Part shown: piece after piece, positions 1-10,269 of the stretch
Position numbering within the stretch: position 1 is the first letter of the stretch
Layout of the letters: the number at the start of each line of letters is the position of its first letter
Assembly (NCBI RefSeq): GCF_011742875.1
Contig: NZ_JAAQTL010000001.1
Coordinates: 2,418,001 to 2,482,000 of the forward strand
Source of the DNA: Luteibacter yeojuensis
Lineage (GTDB): Bacteria > Pseudomonadota > Gammaproteobacteria > Xanthomonadales > Rhodanobacteraceae
Direction of reading: 5' to 3'
DNA: 64,000 nt
Program-made: the position numbers and the translations under genes
Notes under the pieces: generated by a model
What the model saw: the letters and a program-made list of their open reading frames with translations, nothing else
What the model was told of the DNA's origin: nothing
The model's database searches: none

Positions 1-848
1 ACGATGGCGGCGGCCACGTCCACGCCCGTGCTGCCCTCGATGCCCTCCAACCCCGGCGAAGCGTTGACCTCGAGGAGCAACGGCCCGCGCGAGGAGCGCA
101 ACAGGTCCACGCCGGCCACTTCCAGCCCGAGGGCCGAGGCGGCTTCGACGGCCACCCGGCGCTCGTCCTCGGACAGTTCGACCGCGGCGGCGGTGCCGCC
201 GCGATGCAGGTTCGCGCGGAACTCGCCCGGGGCGGACGAGCGCTGCATGGATGCCACCACCTGGTCGCCGACCACGAAGCAGCGCAGGTCCTGGCCGTTG
301 GCCTCGCGGATGAACTCCTGGACCAGGAAGTTGGCGTAAAGGCCGCGGAAGGCCTCGATGACGCTCTGCGAAGCCGAGCGCTTCTCCGCCAGGACCACGC
401 CGGCGCCCTGGGTTCCTTCGTTCAGCTTGATGACATGCGGCGGGTCGCCGAGCATCGCCATCAGGTCGGCGGTGTCGTCGGGGTTGTCGCCGAAGGCGGT
501 CAGCGGCATGTCCACCCCGCGGGCGGCCAGCAGCTGCAGGCAGCGCAGCTTGTCGCGGGCGCGCAGCACGGCGTCGGACGGATTGGGGGTGAAGACGCCC
601 ATCAGTTCCAGCTGGCGGAGCACGGCGGTGCCATAGAAGGTGCTCGAAGCGCCGATGCGCGGGATCACGCAGTCGACCGGCCCGAGCGGCTTGCCCTTGA
701 AGTGGATGGCGAACGACTGCGGCGCGATGCTCATGTAGCAGCGCAGCGGGTCGATGACGCGCACCGTGTGCTTGCGCTTGCGCGCAGCCTCCACCAGCCG
801 CTGGGTGGAGTACAGCCGCGCGTTGCGCGACAGGATGGCGATCTTCAT
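1..848 (-). CDS. rimK: RimK-type ATP-grasp glutamate ligase, 3' end cut by the window
   Basis: An ATP-grasp ligase of the RimK family, which adds glutamates to the C terminus of ribosomal protein S6 (family knowledge). The visible 282 codons begin [16 protein letters not shown] and include the substrate-side stretch [13 protein letters not shown], the ATP-grasp stretch [19 protein letters not shown] near residue 140, [20 protein letters not shown], and the Mg-binding [18 protein letters not shown]. The C terminus lies beyond base 1. Its ATG overlaps the stop of the RimB-like gene by 4 nt (ATGA), so the two are very likely co-translated. The closely related lysine-biosynthesis LysX and MptN enzymes share the fold, but the RimB neighbour favours RimK. 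Confidence 0.93.
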   Translation of the reverse strand, partial: MKIAILSRNARLYSTQRLVEAARKRKHTVRVIDPLRCYMSIAPQSFAIHFKGKPLGPVDCVIPRIGASSTFYGTAVLRQLELMGVFTPNPSDAVLRARDKLRCLQLLAARGVDMPLTAFGDNPDDTADLMAMLGDPPHVIKLNEGTQGAGVVLAEKRSASQSVIEAFRGLYANFLVQEFIREANGQDLRCFVVGDQVVASMQRSSAPGEFRANLHRGGTAAAVELSEDERRVAVEAASALGLEVAGVDLLRSSRGPLLLEVNASPGLEGIEGSTGVDVAAAI

Positions 849-1294
849 GACGGGTCCCGGACGGCGCGGCGCGGCGTCTGCGAGTAGGAAAGCGATGGAT
901 CGACCACGAAACGCCCGTCGAGGGCGGTCCGGCCGAGCAGGAGGGGAAACAGCATGTGCCGCCGGTCGGTCAGGTTCACTTCCGCACCGAAACGGCGCCC
1001 GGCCAGCTCGACCTCGGTCCGGATGAACCAGCGTGCCGTGGTATGCCCGCCCGAATCGGTCACCGAGCGCCGCCCCGTCGCCCGCGCCTCGCACGGTGCC
1101 GACAGGCCGCCCTTGCGCGTGGTGCGGATCTGGAAAAGCAGCCAGGTACCGTCGGCGCGCTCGTCCACCTCCAGCCACTCGACATGCAGCGACGACGAGC
1201 GTGCGCCAGTGTCGAGTTTCGCCTTGAGGATCGGAACGCCGAGCGACGGAAGTGCGAGCCGTTCGCGCCAGCCTAGTGTGATGACATCAGCCAT
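845..1294 (-). CDS. rimB: RimB-like retropepsin-type protease (RimK/LysX ATP-dependent zinc protease family)
   Basis: 149 residues from ATG at 1294 ([16 protein letters not shown]). The sequence [14 protein letters not shown] near residue 30 has the Asp-Thr-Gly of retropepsin-like aspartic proteases, and [18 protein letters not shown] closes the domain, as in the Pfam Zn_protease family next to rimK. In Pseudomonas the equivalent RimB removes or limits glutamate tails that RimK adds (established there, inferred here). An in-frame upstream start at 1402 would add about 36 residues without family resemblance, so I prefer 1294. It is translationally coupled to rimK. Confidence 0.85.
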   Translation of the reverse strand: MADVITLGWRERLALPSLGVPILKAKLDTGARSSSLHVEWLEVDERADGTWLLFQIRTTRKGGLSAPCEARATGRRSVTDSGGHTTARWFIRTEVELAGRRFGAEVNLTDRRHMLFPLLLGRTALDGRFVVDPSLSYSQTPRRAVRDPS

Positions 1295-1468
1295 GGTCTG
1301 GAGCGACGGTGTGAGGACGACTTGGATCGCGGGGAACGATCCGGTGTGCGCGGCGGCCTGCCGCGATGTGAAAAGGATGCCCAACGCGCGGGGCCGGCGC
1401 AACTGGCGCGAGGCGGCCTGCCCGGAAAGGCCGTCACGCCCATGAAAAACGCGTGAAACGACCCTCGG

Positions 1469-2767
1469 CTAGGGCGTCTCGCGCTGACGCATCATGTAGA
1501 TGGCGCTGCCCACGCCGACCAGGGCCACCAGCCCCACGTAGTGCGCCGGGCCGAGGCCGCCAGCGGACTTCGCGAGGTATCCGACCAGTACCGGCGTCGC
1601 CGCCCCGCCGATGGCGTAGGCGATGTTGTAAGACAGGGAAATGCCGGAAAAGCGGATCGCCGGCGGAAAGGCGGCGACCAGGACGGCGGGCACGATGCCC
1701 GCCACGCCAGCGAACAATCCCGCCAGCGCATACAGCGGGAAAAGGTTCGAGCCGCCCGCGACGAGATCGAGGTAAAGCGCGTAGGTGCTGACGGCCAGGC
1801 CGAGCGAACCGACGAGCATGGCGCGGGCCTTGCCCTGCCAGTCGACGAGCAGGCCGCCGAGCACGCAGCCGATGCACAGCGCCAGCGCGGCGAGGCTGCC
1901 GCCGGCGAACGCGCGCGCGGGCGCGACGTGGAATGCCGTCTGCATGAGGGTGGGCGTCATCAGGATCACCACGACGATCGCGGCGGTGAGCACCCAGGTC
2001 ACCACCATGGACAACACGACCGACGGGAGGTGATCGCGCAGCACCACCCACGCGGGCAGTTCCGTCGCGAGTTCCTTGCGCTCGCGCATGCGCGCGAACA
2101 CCGGCGTTTCGCTGAGCCAGCGGCGCAGGTACACGGCGAAGAAGCCGAACACACCGCCGAGCAGGAAGGCGATGCGCCAGCCGTGGTCGAGCATTTCCGC
2201 TTCGGACAGGCGCGCGTTCAGCGCGGCGGCCAGCAGCGAACCGATGAGGATGCCCACGGTGAGTCCCGCGCTGAGGCTGGCACAGGCCAGGCCGACGCGA
2301 TGCCGCGGCACGTGCTCGGCGACGAAGACCCAGGCGCCCGGCACTTCGCCGCCGATGGCGATGCCCTGCACGATGCGCAGCAACGTGAGCAGCACCGGCG
2401 CGAGCACGCCGATGCTCGCGTAGGTCGGCAGCACGCCGATGATCAACGTGGGTATCGCCATCAGGAACACGCTGAGCGTGAACATGCGCTTGCGCCCCAC
2501 CCGATCGCCGAAGTGCGCCATGACGAGGCCGCCCAGCGGACGCGCGAGGTAACCGACGGCGAAGATGCTGAAGGCCTGCAATTGCGCCACCCAGTCCGAC
2601 GTGCCCGGCGGAAAGAACAGGTGCCCGAGCGTCTTCGCGAAATACGCGAAGATGACGAAGTCGTAGAACTCCAGCGCGCCACCGAGCGCGGAGAGGACAA
2701 GGGTCTTCGCGTCGCGGCGATCGAGGGGACGGCTCTCGGTGAGATCGGTATCGGCGATGGCGCTCAT
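1469..2767 (-). CDS. MFS transporter of the metabolite:H+ symporter (MHS) type
   Basis: 432 residues and about 12 hydrophobic segments. The N terminus SALGGALEFYDFVIFAYFAK is the signature TM1 of MHS symporters, followed by the loop HFGDRVGRKRMF between TM2 and TM3 and RIVQGIAIGGEVPGAWVFVAEH in TM4. MHS proteins import organic acids, amino acids or osmolytes with protons; the substrate cannot be read here. I chose ATG 2767 (MSAIADTDL) because TM1 then starts at the usual distance. An ATG at 2821 would add 18 residues and nearly touch the upstream regulator gene. It follows the AraC regulator on the same strand and may be its target. Confidence 0.88.
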   Translation of the reverse strand: MSAIADTDLTESRPLDRRDAKTLVLSALGGALEFYDFVIFAYFAKTLGHLFFPPGTSDWVAQLQAFSIFAVGYLARPLGGLVMAHFGDRVGRKRMFTLSVFLMAIPTLIIGVLPTYASIGVLAPVLLTLLRIVQGIAIGGEVPGAWVFVAEHVPRHRVGLACASLSAGLTVGILIGSLLAAALNARLSEAEMLDHGWRIAFLLGGVFGFFAVYLRRWLSETPVFARMRERKELATELPAWVVLRDHLPSVVLSMVVTWVLTAAIVVVILMTPTLMQTAFHVAPARAFAGGSLAALALCIGCVLGGLLVDWQGKARAMLVGSLGLAVSTYALYLDLVAGGSNLFPLYALAGLFAGVAGIVPAVLVAAFPPAIRFSGISLSYNIAYAIGGAATPVLVGYLAKSAGGLGPAHYVGLVALVGVGSAIYMMRQRETP

Positions 2768-2839
2768 GGATACGCTTGGCGGCAAGGGAATGGGCGGGCC
2801 CAAACGGTTATTAGCCGCCATGCGTGGAGCACGGTCAAG

Positions 2840-3799
2840 TCATGCGGCAACGCTTGGACGAAACTGACGACGCCAGTCGCCGGGCGTCATGCCGATGCTC
2901 TCCCTGAAGACGCGACGAAACGCCGATACGGATTGGTATCCAACCGCTTCCGCCACCGCTTCGGTCGAGTCGGCCGTATTCTTCAAGACATTCGCCGCCA
3001 TGCTCATGCGGATGTCCTGGAGCAGCTCGGCCGCGGATCGTCCCAGTCCGTCCTGGAAATGACGCATGAACGTCGCACGCGACATGCTGCACATCGTGGC
3101 GAGTTCCGGCAGCGTCCAGGCGCGCGCGGGATCGTCGAGCATCGCGGAAATCGCCGGTGCCAGCCGGGGATGTCCGGCCAGGGCGAGGAGACCGGGTGGC
3201 GGCGTCTCCGCTTCGCTCGCCACGCGCAGCACGAGCGCGAAGAGCGCGGCCGACAACGCATTCAACATCGCATAGCCGCCGAGGCGGCCATCGACGGATT
3301 CGCTGCGCATGAGGTCCACGAGGTTGGCGAGGTGGCCGGCGGCGGAGAGACCGTCGTCGCCGGCGCTCTCCCGTCCCGCGCGCACCACGAGCGTCGAAGG
3401 CAGATAACTGCGCAGCCAGCGATCGTGCGGCGCCGCGATCGCGAACCGCCCGCAGAGCATGTCGAGGCGCTCGCCCTGCCCCTCGTTCTCGCTGAACAGG
3501 ACGTTGGGGGTGCCGCGTTCGCGCGTCGGACCCGGCGGAAGCCCGCTGCCGTCACGCAACACATGGGCCGAGCCGTGCGGGAACAACACGATGTCGCCCG
3601 CCGTCAGCGGCACGCCCTGGCCGTTGGGCCCGTCGAGCCTCGCCGTGCCGCGCAGGATCAGGTGGTAAGGCATCTCGCCCCGCGAGGAATCGCCGTAGGT
3701 GACGTTCCAGGGAGCGCCGTAGGAACAGCGGATTTCCAGACGCCCGGTCACCGTGACGATGGCAAGGAAGCGGCTGAGCCAATCGATATCCGCGGACAT
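2840..3799 (-). CDS. AraC-family regulator with N-terminal cupin domain
   Basis: 319 residues. The first half has a cupin-type sensor (MPYHLILRGTARLDGPNG, then LTAGDIVLFPHGSAHVLRDG) of the Pfam Cupin_6 class. The last 100 residues hold two helix-turn-helix units: LPELATMCSMSRATFMRHFQ and AEAVGYQSVSAFRRVFRES, ending in the typical GMTPGDWRRQ. It lies divergent from the AhpD-like gene and upstream of the MHS transporter, so either may be regulated by it. Cupin_6 AraC proteins often sit beside oxidoreductase or carboxymuconolactone-decarboxylase-like genes (general knowledge). Start is the ATG at 3799, MSADIDWLSRFLA, matching family N termini. Confidence 0.9.
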   Translation of the reverse strand: MSADIDWLSRFLAIVTVTGRLEIRCSYGAPWNVTYGDSSRGEMPYHLILRGTARLDGPNGQGVPLTAGDIVLFPHGSAHVLRDGSGLPPGPTRERGTPNVLFSENEGQGERLDMLCGRFAIAAPHDRWLRSYLPSTLVVRAGRESAGDDGLSAAGHLANLVDLMRSESVDGRLGGYAMLNALSAALFALVLRVASEAETPPPGLLALAGHPRLAPAISAMLDDPARAWTLPELATMCSMSRATFMRHFQDGLGRSAAELLQDIRMSMAANVLKNTADSTEAVAEAVGYQSVSAFRRVFRESIGMTPGDWRRQFRPSVAA

Positions 3800-3912
3800 G
3801 GGGTCGATCCAGTGTGATCCTTTCGAGCATTTTATTGACTTTTTTCAAGCTCGTCGAGATCACCCTCAATCGCCAGAATAGCCCCATTCCAACCACACAC
3901 CGGAGCAACACC

Positions 3913-4452
3913 ATGAGCCGCACCACGATTCCCGCTGTCGACACCGCCACCGGCGCCACCGCCGAAGTCTATGCCACGGTCCGCAAGATGGCCGGCGGCA
4001 AGGTACCGAACATGTTCGCCGCCCTGGGCCACCTCTCCCCGGAACTGACCACCGCCTACCTGGACGCCGACACCGCCCTCGCTTCCGCGGGCCTGTCCCG
4101 GAAGGACCTGGAAACCATCAAGCTGCTCGTGAGCGCGCAGACTGGCTGTGACTACTGCGTGGCCGCGCACAACATGCTGGGCAAGATGGCCGGCCTCTCC
4201 GCGGACGACGTGCGCGCCATCCGCCATATGGAAGGCACCGGCGACGCGAAGCGGGACGCCCTGATCCGTTTCGTGCTCGGCATCCTGCGCCAGAACGGCA
4301 CGGTGCCGGCGGCGGCCGTGGAAGACATCCGCGCGGCGGGTTACTCCGATGCGCAGCTGCTCGCCATCTCTTATGCCATGGCGATGATCACCTTCACCAA
4401 CACGTTCAACCGCATCAACGACACCGACGTCGATTTTCCCGCGGCCGAATGA
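3913..4452 (+). CDS. AhpD-like carboxymuconolactone decarboxylase family protein
   Basis: 179 residues from ATG 3913. The motif SAQTGCDYCVAAHNMLG around residue 78 has the redox Cys pair CxxC followed by xxxH that AhpD-type alkylhydroperoxidases use for peroxide reduction and proton relay. KVPNMFAALGHLSPEL and LAISYAMAMITFTNTFNRIND fit the family of small trimeric helical proteins. An upstream in-frame start at 3814 would reach into the divergent promoter, so I take 3913. It is divergent from the AraC gene, ends at a strong terminator, and precedes katG; a peroxide-defence role is plausible but inferred. Confidence 0.88.
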   Translation: MSRTTIPAVDTATGATAEVYATVRKMAGGKVPNMFAALGHLSPELTTAYLDADTALASAGLSRKDLETIKLLVSAQTGCDYCVAAHNMLGKMAGLSADDVRAIRHMEGTGDAKRDALIRFVLGILRQNGTVPAAAVEDIRAAGYSDAQLLAISYAMAMITFTNTFNRINDTDVDFPAAE

Positions 4453-4464
4453 TGGAGCCCCGCC

Positions 4465-4495
4465 CGTGCGCGCCCCGTGGCGCGCACGACTTTTT
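4465..4495 (+). terminator. Rho-independent terminator after the AhpD-like gene
   Basis: A perfect 10-bp GC stem (CGTGCGCGCC at 4465-4474 with GGCGCGCACG at 4479-4488) has a 4-nt loop and is followed by AC and TTTTT. It separates the AhpD-like gene from katG, so katG needs its own promoter. Confidence 0.85.
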
Positions 4496-4545
4496 CAGGG
4501 AAGCCCGATTTCCCGTCGCGTGACCGCGTGGATGCATGCGGGTCA

Positions 4546-4582
4546 ATAGGCGCAGCCTCTTGTCATCATAAGATCAATCAAT
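4546..4582 (+). promoter_or_regulatory. Predicted OxyR operator upstream of katG
   Basis: Four tetranucleotides, ATAG (4546-4549), CTCT (4557-4560), ATAA (4568-4571) and CAAT (4579-4582), are each separated by exactly 7 nt. The OxyR consensus is ATAG-N7-CTAT-N7-ATAG-N7-CTAT, so spacing is exact and 13 of 16 core bases agree. The site ends right at the predicted -35 element of katG, where an OxyR tetramer would contact RNA polymerase. Confidence 0.7.
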
Positions 4583-4583
4583 T

Positions 4584-6947
<2,364 letters not shown>

Positions 6948-6956
6948 CGTGAGGCC

Positions 6957-6991
6957 CGGTCCCGCCCGGAGGAAAGCCCCGGGCGGGACCG
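6957..6991 (+). terminator. Long GC hairpin after katG
   Basis: A 13-bp perfect stem (CGGTCCCGCCCGG at 6957-6969 with its complement at 6979-6991) and a 9-nt loop begin 9 nt after the katG stop. No T-tract follows, so it may protect the mRNA 3' end or help termination rather than act as a classic intrinsic terminator. Confidence 0.55.
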
Positions 6992-7079
6992 ATCCCGTCA
7001 GGCAGCCGGCAGCATCCGGCCTCGACTTTGCCCCATCCCGCAGCGAACATTGGAACCCGTTTTCATCCCAGGGGGTTCC

Positions 7080-8087
7080 ATGCGCAAGTTGATGCGGTCG
7101 CTTCTGCGAGCGTCGTCGGGTGTCTGTCTCGCCGTGGCCCTCGCCGCGCCCGCGATGGCCAAGGATCCGCCGGATACCCGCCTCCAGCAAACCCTCGCCC
7201 GACTCGCCGACGAAGCCAGGCCCGGTACGCTGGGGATCACGGTGCTGGACCTCGGCGCGCACACACGCACGCGGATCAATGCCGATCGCGCCTATCCGAT
7301 GATGAGCGTGTTCAAGGCCCCGGTGGCGGCGGCCATTCTGGCGCAGATCGACGAAGGGAGGCTCAGACCGGACCAGGAAGTGACGATCGACAGCGGCGAC
7401 GTCCTTGGTGGATCCGCCGTGCCTTCGATCGGAGCGCACTTCAAGGGAAAGAGCATGCGCTTCACGGTCGACCGCCTGCTGGAGGCCGCCGTGAGCGAGA
7501 GCGACAACACCGCCGTCGATGCCCTCATCCGACTGGCCGGCGGACCGCAGGTGGTGACGGCCTATCTCCGGAAGCACGGCATCGACGGCATGCGCATCGA
7601 TCTCGGCGAGGCCGGCATCGTCGACATCTTCGAAGATACGGACCGGGGCCGGACCATTCCCGACGATGAAACGGAAGCCGCCGAGCTGGCACGGCGGCGG
7701 CGCGGCATGCAGGCGTATATGGCCGACCCGCGCAACCGCACGACGCCGGACGCGGCGGCCGACTTCCTCGAGAAGCTGTGGAAGGGCGAACTGCTATCGG
7801 CCACGTCGACGAAGCGGCTCCTGGCGCTCATGTACGGCCAGACCGTGCCCAACCGCATGCGCGCCGGCCTTCCCGCCGGGGTGCGTTTCGCGGACAAGTG
7901 CGGCACGTCGTACACCCTGGAAGGTGTGACGGCGGCATTCAACGATATCGGCATCGTCACCTGGCCGGACGGCCGTACCGTGATCGTGGCAGCGTTCCTC
8001 ACCGGATCGCAGACGGACGCAAAGGACCGGAACGCGCTGTTCGCCGAAATCGGCCGGGCGGTGACGGGAGCCTCCGCAACGCCCTGA
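7080..8087 (+). CDS. Atypical class A-like serine beta-lactamase
   Basis: 335 residues with a signal peptide (MRKLMRSLLRASSG to AMAKD), so periplasmic. AGGGGG lies 5 nt before ATG 7080, favouring it over an in-frame start at 7050. Class A landmarks are Ser76-Val-Phe-Lys79 (SxxK), Ser141-Asp-Asn143 (SDN) and, in RIDLGEAGI, Glu177 at the general-base position. Two departures: the usual Asn four residues after that Glu is Val, and the KTG box reads Lys273-Cys-Gly (DKCGTSY). The omega-loop region is followed by an Arg/Glu-rich insertion (about residues 190-215). It could hydrolyse beta-lactams or be a divergent serine hydrolase; activity is not predictable. It is monocistronic. Confidence 0.82.
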   Translation: MRKLMRSLLRASSGVCLAVALAAPAMAKDPPDTRLQQTLARLADEARPGTLGITVLDLGAHTRTRINADRAYPMMSVFKAPVAAAILAQIDEGRLRPDQEVTIDSGDVLGGSAVPSIGAHFKGKSMRFTVDRLLEAAVSESDNTAVDALIRLAGGPQVVTAYLRKHGIDGMRIDLGEAGIVDIFEDTDRGRTIPDDETEAAELARRRRGMQAYMADPRNRTTPDAAADFLEKLWKGELLSATSTKRLLALMYGQTVPNRMRAGLPAGVRFADKCGTSYTLEGVTAAFNDIGIVTWPDGRTVIVAAFLTGSQTDAKDRNALFAEIGRAVTGASATP

Positions 8088-8102
8088 GCGGATAGTGGTA
8101 TG

Positions 8103-8110
8103 ATGCAACT
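8103..8110 (+). promoter_or_regulatory. Possible HxlR half-site before the regulator gene
   Basis: ATGCAACT here is identical to the inner octamer of the palindromes before the MFS gene (for example 9866-9873). It lies 27 nt upstream of the regulator's start, which suggests weak autoregulation. It is a single half-site, so chance similarity is possible. Confidence 0.35.
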
Positions 8111-8136
8111 CATGCCAACCGCTGGAGGTGCCTCCC

Positions 8137-8643
8137 ATGCGCAAGAAGCGCTTCGACGGCATGAACTGCACGATCGCCCGCGCGCTGGACCAGGTCGGCG
8201 ACTGGTGGACCCTGCTCATCGTGCGCGAGGCCACGCAGGGCGCGACGCGTTTCGACGAGTTCCAGAGTGAGCTCGGCATCGCCCGCAACATCCTCACGTC
8301 GCGCCTGGAGCGCCTCGTCGAGCTGGGCATCATGGAACGGTTCCCGCTCGAGAATCGCGCGAACACCGACGGCTACCGGCTGACGCGCAAGGGCGAGGAC
8401 CTCTATCCCCTGCTGGTCACCCTCAAGCAGTGGGGCGACCGGTGGGTCGCGCCGAACGGCAAGCCGACCACCCGGCTGGTCACGGCGGACTCGGGCCATG
8501 TCATCCAGAAGATCACCGTGCACGGTCCCGACGGTAAACCGCTCTCGTTCCGCGACGTGCGCTTCGTGCCAGGGCCTGGCGCGACGGCCAACACCTTGCG
8601 GGTGATCGAGAGCCGCAACCACAAGGTCCTCGGCGAGGGCTGA
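8137..8643 (+). CDS. HxlR-family transcriptional regulator
   Basis: 168 residues. The winged-helix HxlR core is clear: MNCTIARALDQVGDWWTLLIVREATQG, then RFDEFQSELGIARNILTSRL as the recognition helix, and NTDGYRLTRKGEDLYPLL as the wing. The C-terminal extension of about 60 residues (TADSGHVIQKITVHGPDGK) is common in longer HxlR proteins. GGAGG at 8124-8128 lies 8 nt before ATG 8137. The gene is convergent with an MFS exporter (6 nt apart); a palindrome pair in the exporter promoter is the likely target. HxlR proteins usually respond to aldehydes, quinones or oxidants through Cys or ligand; the ligand here is unknown. Confidence 0.9.
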   Translation: MRKKRFDGMNCTIARALDQVGDWWTLLIVREATQGATRFDEFQSELGIARNILTSRLERLVELGIMERFPLENRANTDGYRLTRKGEDLYPLLVTLKQWGDRWVAPNGKPTTRLVTADSGHVIQKITVHGPDGKPLSFRDVRFVPGPGATANTLRVIESRNHKVLGEG

Positions 8644-8649
8644 CCTCGC

Positions 8650-9840
8650 TCAGGACGTACAGGCCAGCGCATCGGCCCTTGCGGAACCGCGCCGCTCGAG
8701 CGCATGGATCCGCCGGTGCGCCAGTTCGGCGACGACCAGCGCCAGCGCCATGAAGCCCGATGACAGCAGGCCGAGGTGGTGCGCGCCGACGGTGGCGAGA
8801 CCCGCCGCACCCAGCGCACCCGCGGTCGACACGCCAAAGTACGTGCCCGCGGTATTGAGGCCCAGCACCACCGGCGCGCTCGATGGCGCGAGGTGCACGA
8901 GACGGTGCTGCTGCGGTACCTGGAATCCCCACGCGCAGGCACCGAAGACCACGATCGCGACCACGCCGGTCGTCACCCATGCGCTTGCCCACGGCATCAG
9001 CGCCATGTCGGCGATAAGCACCGTGAACATGAAGAGCAGCACTTTCCGCGAGCCGATCCGGTCGATATAGCGGCCGGCAAGCAGGTTCATCGCCGTGCCC
9101 GCCGATCCCCAAAGGACGAGAAGAACGCCGAGGAACGCCGTGCTGCCGCCGATCACGCGATCGAAGATCACGGCGAAGTACGTGTAGACGATGAAATTGC
9201 CGGTCTGCCCCAGCAGCGTCGTGAGCAGGGTCAGCGCCACGCGACTGTCATGCAACGGCGCGATGCGTTCGCGCAGGCTGATCTGCGGCGGCAGTGGCAC
9301 ATCGTGCAACAGCATGGCCACGCCCAGGGCGGCAACCGTCGCGAGCGCGGCCACGAAGACCATCGTGTATCGCCAGTCCCCGAGGCCGCCAATGACGGTA
9401 CCGATCGGCGAGCCCAGCGCCGTGGCGAAGGTCAGCCCGGCGATGATGACCGAGAGCGCGAAGCCGCGGCGCCCGGCGGGAACGAGCATGGTCGCGGTAC
9501 CCGTCGCCGTGGGGGCGAACATGGCCGCGCCCAGACCAGCCAGCACACGCATCGCGATGGCGAACCAGAACGTGGGCGCGATCGCCGTCAGCAGGTTCGC
9601 CACCACGAAGATGGAAAGGCTTCCGAGCAGCAGGCGCTTGCGCGGCACATGCGCCGCGAGGGCGGCAATGAGCGGGGCAAGGATCGCATACGACAAGGCA
9701 TACGCGGTGGTCATCTGGCCGGCAGCGCCGATACCGACATGGAAATGATCCGCCAGTTCGGGCAACACGCCGGCGACCACGAAGCTGTCGGTGCCAAGCG
9801 CGAACATGCCGAGGGCGAGCATCAACAGCCGGCGATCCAT
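8650..9840 (-). CDS. MFS drug-efflux transporter (DHA1 type)
   Basis: 396 residues, about 12 TM segments. TM1 reads MLALGMFALGTDSFVVAGVLPELADHF, loop 2-3 has AAHVPRKRLLL, TM4 RVLAGLGAAMFAPTATGTA, and motif C-like GSPIGTVIGG lies in TM5, which marks antiporters that export drugs. ATG 9840 has GGAG 5 nt upstream; the ATG at 9867 would place the palindromic operator inside the coding sequence. Repression by the convergent HxlR regulator is inferred from the palindromes at 9857-9901. Confidence 0.88.
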   Translation of the reverse strand: MDRRLLMLALGMFALGTDSFVVAGVLPELADHFHVGIGAAGQMTTAYALSYAILAPLIAALAAHVPRKRLLLGSLSIFVVANLLTAIAPTFWFAIAMRVLAGLGAAMFAPTATGTATMLVPAGRRGFALSVIIAGLTFATALGSPIGTVIGGLGDWRYTMVFVAALATVAALGVAMLLHDVPLPPQISLRERIAPLHDSRVALTLLTTLLGQTGNFIVYTYFAVIFDRVIGGSTAFLGVLLVLWGSAGTAMNLLAGRYIDRIGSRKVLLFMFTVLIADMALMPWASAWVTTGVVAIVVFGACAWGFQVPQQHRLVHLAPSSAPVVLGLNTAGTYFGVSTAGALGAAGLATVGAHHLGLLSSGFMALALVVAELAHRRIHALERRGSARADALACTS

Positions 9841-9856
9841 GAAAGCTCCGAACAAT

Positions 9857-9901
9857 AGTTGCTTCATGCAACTCTAGCGACATAAGTTGCATGAAGCAAC
9901 T
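9857..9901 (-). promoter_or_regulatory. Double palindromic operator upstream of the MFS exporter
   Basis: AGTTGCTTCATGCAACT (9857-9873) and its exact reverse complement AGTTGCATGAAGCAACT (9885-9901) are separated by 11 nt. Each copy is itself a dyad, AGTTGC-N5-GCAACT. The pair fills the exporter's promoter region directly upstream of its ribosome site. The neighbouring HxlR regulator is the obvious candidate binder because HxlR proteins bind such dyads as dimers. Confidence 0.7.
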
Positions 9902-10059
9902 TTAGGTTCCAAGCCCCCGCACCGCCGCCTGCGTTCGGTCGCCGCGTCTTCGCCGGCCAACTCCGGACACACGGGTATGCAGGCAGGGCGCGATGCGCTT
10001 GCCTCGAGGTCGATGTTCCTGGGGGGGGAAGAGGAGGAGCGACGGTTAGTGGAACGTCG

Positions 10060-10133
10060 TGGAGCGGGTGAAGGGAATCGAACCCTCGTCAGTAGCTTGG
10101 GAAGCTACAGCTCTACCATTGAGCTACACCCGC
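10060..10133 (-). tRNA. tRNA-Gly (anticodon CCC)
   Basis: Read on the minus strand, the acceptor stem GCGGGTG pairs with CACCCGC. The D arm is GCTCAATGGTAGAGC, the anticodon arm is GTAGC-TTCCCAA-GCTAC with CCC at positions 34-36, and the T arm is GAGGG-TTCGATT-CCCTT. The 3' CCA is encoded. Total 74 nt. It is isolated, with no other tRNA within the window. Confidence 0.96.
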
Positions 10134-10269
10134 ATCGGAGCTGGATGTTAATACGACTCCGGCAGCGGGGGCAAAGGTGGCGGTGGGCTGAACGCGACCG
10201 CCCGTTCCTGCGCCGTCGGCCAGGGCGGCGCGCATAATCGGCCACGGAAATTCCTACGAGGGCCGGATC

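Noticed and set aside
1541..3817. 758-codon open frame on the plus strand
   Set aside because: It lies antisense to the MHS and AraC genes. High GC keeps antisense frames open; the translation is Arg/Gln/Glu/His-rich with no family features.
10021..10028. Eight-G run as a phase-variable tract
   Set aside because: It is not within or directly before a coding frame; it lies between an exporter promoter and a tRNA gene, so slippage would have no clear effect.
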